A stretch of DNA of 64,000 nt from NCBI GenBank assembly GCA_016708825.1, contig JADJEZ010000004.1:333327-397326 (forward strand), in the 5' to 3' direction. This stretch comes from Betaproteobacteria bacterium (GTDB lineage: Bacteria > Pseudomonadota > Gammaproteobacteria > Burkholderiales > Usitatibacteraceae). A model generated the notes under the pieces. The model was not told the origin of the DNA. It did no database searches and saw only the letters and a list, made by a program, of their open reading frames with translations. Made by a program: the position numbers and the translations under genes. Position 1 is the first letter of the stretch; every line of letters begins with the position of its first letter. This document shows, in pieces, positions 60,843 to 64,000 of the stretch.

Positions 60843-62387
60843 TCATTCCAACTTGTTTAGCCGAGTATTTAGATAATCGCCAACGCACAAAATGAAATCC
60901 CATACATCTCCAGACTGTCGATTGAGGCGCTTGACGAGAGAGGCGGCTTCGTTCGCCCAAGCCCACTTGTTTTGTTTGGATGCCTGTATGCCGTAGGCCG
61001 AAAGCCACTCCTCGAGATCACCGACTGGCACGACGAACAAGCCATGTGATTGCAAGTGCAGCAACAATGTCGCCAAAGGATCGCGAATTGAATCAGGTAA
61101 CGGCTCTGACGCAGCGGTCTTGAGACGTCGCATGCGGTCAAGACTCCGTGACCGATTGGAGACGACTGCGCAGCGTAACGTCGTCTTTGCGAGACCAAGT
61201 CATGTCCTGCGTGTGTCGGCAATGCCACCTGTGCCGCCAACAGTCGTGAAATGTATGTCCAGCAGCAGCTCCTTGCCCAACGACTCCCGAACAGCTTGAT
61301 AGACAGTGCGATCCCCGTCCGCTTCAACTATAACGACTGCCTGAGCGAAAATGCCATCTAGCACAGATTCTGCTTGAACAGTCGGCTTGGTCATTGCTTG
61401 CTCGCGTCGATGCAGACGCAAGTGCGCTCGAAATGAACTCCCCAGTCTCGTCAATCGAATAATTTGCAACTTTGGAGCAGTCTGAATGACCCCTAAGAAT
61501 GTGACTGCTGGGAGTAGCCACAAATGTCGCACCATCACGCGAAGAGCCGAACTCCCCAATAAATCGTCCCAAATTGTAGGCTTGGGGTGGATGCAGACAC
61601 ATCTCCGGCTCGTCCACCAAGCATAGCGGCGGCGACCCAACAGAAGCGAGACGCAGGTAGCTACGTGTAAGACTCGAGACCATCGCCCTCAGTCTCAATG
61701 GTGCGATACCCGTTCATTTTTGTAGGGGACAGCCTCTCAGAGTCGCTGGGAATATCGCCCTGATCGCTCACGCGGCGTTAACTCCCGTGCCCCGGGAGGT
61801 GTCTGGCCAAACTGCTTTCGAAAATGAAGAGCGAATCTCCGCAAATAACTGCGCGCGAGCGGTGTCGTTCAAATAAAGAGTGTGGAGGTCATGTTGTGGT
61901 GGGCTATTGATGAAGTCAATCATTCCCGCTTGGTTCAATGACGTCAGGCGTTGATCAAGAAACAAGGCCGTGACCAAGAATCGACCAAAGTAGCCCAGAT
62001 ACTCGTCTTTGAGTTGACGCTTGGAAGTTTTCGCTGCGTCATGGGTTCGGTGCCAACCTTGAAGCTGATCGAGTTGGGTCTGACCAGCTGGCCGGTGCCA
62101 ACATATGTCGTCATGGGTCGTACGTGGGACGTTCCTGCGTCGTCTTCGAACCGAGAGATGAATCCGGCTTCCGTGAGCGCAGCGATCAAGGGCTCATACG
62201 GTAGCTTTCTGACAACAATCTCAGAGGCGACGACGAGCGCGCGTGTCCCTGACACGCTGATGTATGTCGCGCAACAGTTGACTCTTGCCCGCAGAGTTTG
62301 GTCCGACTATCAGATGAGGCCGGAGCCATCCACCGCCCCATTCCGGGAAGCGTGAGTTTTTCAAGGCGCAAAGTCGGTGAGAGGCAT
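60843..62387 (-). CDS. AAA ATPase with TOPRIM-like C-terminus (OLD-type), several frameshifts
   Basis: Reconstructed across at least five frame changes into one protein of about 515 residues. It starts at ATG 62387 (MPLTDFA). Then come LKNSRFPEWGGGWLRPHL and Walker A LIVGPNSAGKS, MNGYRTIETEGDGLESYT, and the signature and Walker B PLCLVDEPEMCLHPPQAYN. TFVATPSSHILRG is a D-loop/H-loop region, and VVIVEADGDRTVYQAV is a TOPRIM-like start. The end is NTRLNKLE. ATPase-TOPRIM proteins of this class cleave DNA or sense infection in several anti-phage systems. It is the last gene of a three-gene operon. GC near 50%, unlike the rest of the window. Confidence 0.65.
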
Positions 62388-62412
62388 GCTCAACTGTTGA
62401 CGGACTAGCTGT

Positions 62413-63676
62413 CTAATTGATGTGGAGATAGCTTGTGACCGGCAGACGGGCACATCCCACCCGTAGGAGTCCCGAGTTTATCGGCCCGTCAAACGACTGG
62501 TTTCGCAGGTACTGCGCACGCTGGAATTGACGACATGCAATGCTACAAAGTGGCGCATGAGACACCTCTCTTTCCAGCGAACTCGCTGCAAGCAGGTAGA
62601 TAAACTGTTGTGGAATATTTGAGATTACTTCCTGAATGTGCCCGCCGAATCGGCCCTCAGCGTCAGCTCGAACATGTGGGGCCGATATCGCGTGATGGAG
62701 CCGGAAGTAAAGAAGCATGCGTAGATGGAGAGCGGTTGATCCATGAGATCGGCATTGTCCGCGGGCGGACAAGGCGGTACATAGTGCTTACGGTAGGGAG
62801 GAATCGTCATGACGGTGGTCCAAATGGATGGGCGAACCATTCGAACCAAATCTGCGATCTTGTCAGAGGGGCGACCTGTACTTTGGCGGTGTGATCTGCT
62901 CGAACCTAAGCAGATGTCTGCCCCAATCGCCTCAGCGGACGCAACAAGCTTGAAGTCGCCTCCTAGTCCTGACTCAGCGAGCAGTCTCTTGCGGGTAATT
63001 CCGAACCGGGTGAGATCGTCCTCAAAGATATTCACGACGAGCCATACGGATTTAGAGGGTTCATCGTGGAGGTAGTCGATGCGAGTGATCTCTACGAAGC
63101 GTTCATCGGCCATTGCTGCCTCGCACCACACGCGATGTCCTTGAACGAGTTGTGGCAGGAGTCGTTGCAAATCGAAGACCTTGCCCGCGGAAGGAAACTT
63201 CTTTCCGAACAGAGCTTCTTGCAGATCGTCAAAGACATTTGCCTCGCTCGGTTTTGAGCGATATGCCTTTACAAACGAGTCGGTGAATTCGATACCGCCC
63301 GGATGAACTGATTCCTGCAGGCCGTGTTGAGCGCGGGCATACTCGATTCTCAGCTTTTTTTTCAGCACGAATGCCTTGGCGAGGTTTAGAAAACAGTAGT
63401 AAATGAGAATGGGCTTTGCCGTTACCAACGTAGAGGCAAGTGCGGAGCGATAAAACTCCTCACCTTGAGCAGAAAAGCGACCGCCTGATCTCTTGGAGTC
63501 CCCTTCAGCGCATCTTCGATACTCTGGCGAATGATTGCCCAGGGATTAGTGGAAAAGATGCGCGATTGCAGCCCGTAGCGACGACTGGTCTTCACCACAG
63601 GGTGGAACGAGAAGGGAATCGGTCTACCTTCGACCGTGAGCACCGTTCCTGCTCGCAAAGAAGGAATGTGCGGCAT
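62413..63676 (-). CDS. YaaC-like family protein, frameshifts
   Basis: A protein of about 420 residues. It begins MPHIPSLRAGTVLTVEGRPI and contains NPWAIIRQSIEDALKGTPRD. After an indel near 63440 it continues with EEFYRSALASTLVTAKPILI and YYCFLNLAKAFVLKKKLRI then HGLQESVHPGGIEF. The Tyr-Tyr-x-Phe-Leu-Asn-Leu-Ala-Lys-Ala core is the YaaC signature as I recall it. C-terminal SITRYRPHMFELTLRADSAG continues, after a further indel near 62625, as GHIQEVISNIPQQFIYLLA, and the end is near 62413. Family function is unknown. Lies directly behind the small upstream gene (stop and start abut) and 25 bases ahead of the ATPase gene. Confidence 0.6.
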
Positions 63677-63941
63677 CTATTGGGCGAAAAAGCGCCTTAG
63701 TTGAGCGGCCTGCCTCAGATCGCATTGCTGCACGAGGCGCGGCCCGAAAATGACGAGATACTGCTCGCTCAGGCCGTTAGCTTGCATTTTCAGACTCGCG
63801 AGCGAGTCTGCGGAGTACCGTTCTGTGGCGATTGGCAAGGTGTCGATTACCGCTGTGTCATCGTAAAAGCGTCGCTGTCCACACCATCCTCTTCACGCAG
63901 ACGACAGATATTTCGAACTTTTTTATGTCAGATACAGCCAT
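63677..63941 (-). CDS. Small protein of unknown function heading the defence-like operon, frameshifted
   Basis: About 88 residues. ATG 63941 (MAVSDIKKF) follows CAGGAGAG at a good distance. The main conserved-looking stretch is DTAVIDTLPIATERYSADSL then KMQANGLSEQYLVIFGPRL and QQCDLRQAAQLRRFFAQ, ending in TAG at 63677 right before the YaaC-like start. Two single-base indels are needed to join the parts. I do not recognise a family; the mixed polar composition suggests a soluble partner protein. Upstream (63942-64000) CATATAGACACA could hold a -10 element. Confidence 0.45.
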
Positions 63942-64000
63942 TTTGACGGCTCTCCTGGCCAGGGGATTGTGTCTATATGTTTGTTGACGCTTACCGTACG

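Noticed and set aside
60843..64000. Prophage
   Set aside because: No structural, integrase or lysis genes; the visible genes are ATPase, YaaC-like and one small unknown.

Overview
The window is high-GC DNA (about two thirds G+C by eye) that reads as a betaproteobacterium, probably Burkholderiales-like. The [NiFe]-hydrogenase locus has the gene order of the Ralstonia/Cupriavidus membrane-bound hydrogenase (hoxK-G-Z-M-L-O-Q-R-T-V followed by hypA-B-F-C-D-E-X), and the rest is typical beta/gamma-proteobacterial metabolism (glgPC, TRAP transporter, CaiB, DUF1161, TonB receptor, YfiR). Many conserved genes change frame by one base at one or more points, often in G or C runs. This looks like uncorrected long-read indel error, so genes are annotated as whole units across the breaks.

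Layout. 1-3.5 kb: glgC and glgP on the minus strand (glycogen metabolism). 3.7-7.7 kb: mixed genes (small membrane protein, Tat-exported amidohydrolase, DUF1161, 3-hydroxyacyl-CoA dehydrogenase, amino-acid binding protein). 7.7-11.2 kb: a coupled acyl-CoA ligase and ThDP lyase-type enzyme. 11.4-16 kb: cyclic-nucleotide-binding protein, two methyltransferases, a TauE permease and an OmpA-FecR fusion. 16-20.7 kb: TRAP transporter with enoyl-CoA hydratase and CaiB CoA-transferase (carboxylate uptake and CoA activation). 21-37.2 kb: the complete uptake hydrogenase. A structural operon (small HupE-like protein, hoxK, hoxG, hoxZ, HigA-like regulator) ends at a terminator. A separate maturation operon (hoxM to hypX) follows. 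Both promoter regions carry the same two dyads, an FNR-type site and a GTAAC-N7-GTTAC element.

37-50.5 kb: OmpA-like protein, MFS transporter behind an FNR-type site, methyltransferase and Tag glycosylase, then a TonB receptor, YfiR and three large sensor kinases. 50.7-54.7 kb: EF-hand protein, YiiX-like lipoprotein, a lower-GC glycoside hydrolase 5 gene bounded by REP-like palindromes, and a transglutaminase-like lipoprotein. 54.7-60.8 kb: a five-gene coupled operon headed by the AbiE toxin-antitoxin pair, small exported proteins, and a MerR regulator divergent from DUF2938/DUF2798 genes. 60.8-64 kb: base composition falls towards 50% and a three-gene operon appears (small protein, YaaC-like protein, AAA ATPase with TOPRIM-like part) that resembles an anti-phage system and that I cannot match to a named one.

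The hydrogenase genes form one working unit. HoxK/HoxG oxidise H2 at the membrane and pass electrons to HoxZ. HypA/B deliver nickel. HypC/D/E/F build Fe(CN)2CO. HypX is expected to supply CO in air. HoxL/O/Q/R/T/V protect and assemble the oxygen-tolerant subunits, and HoxM clips the large subunit.
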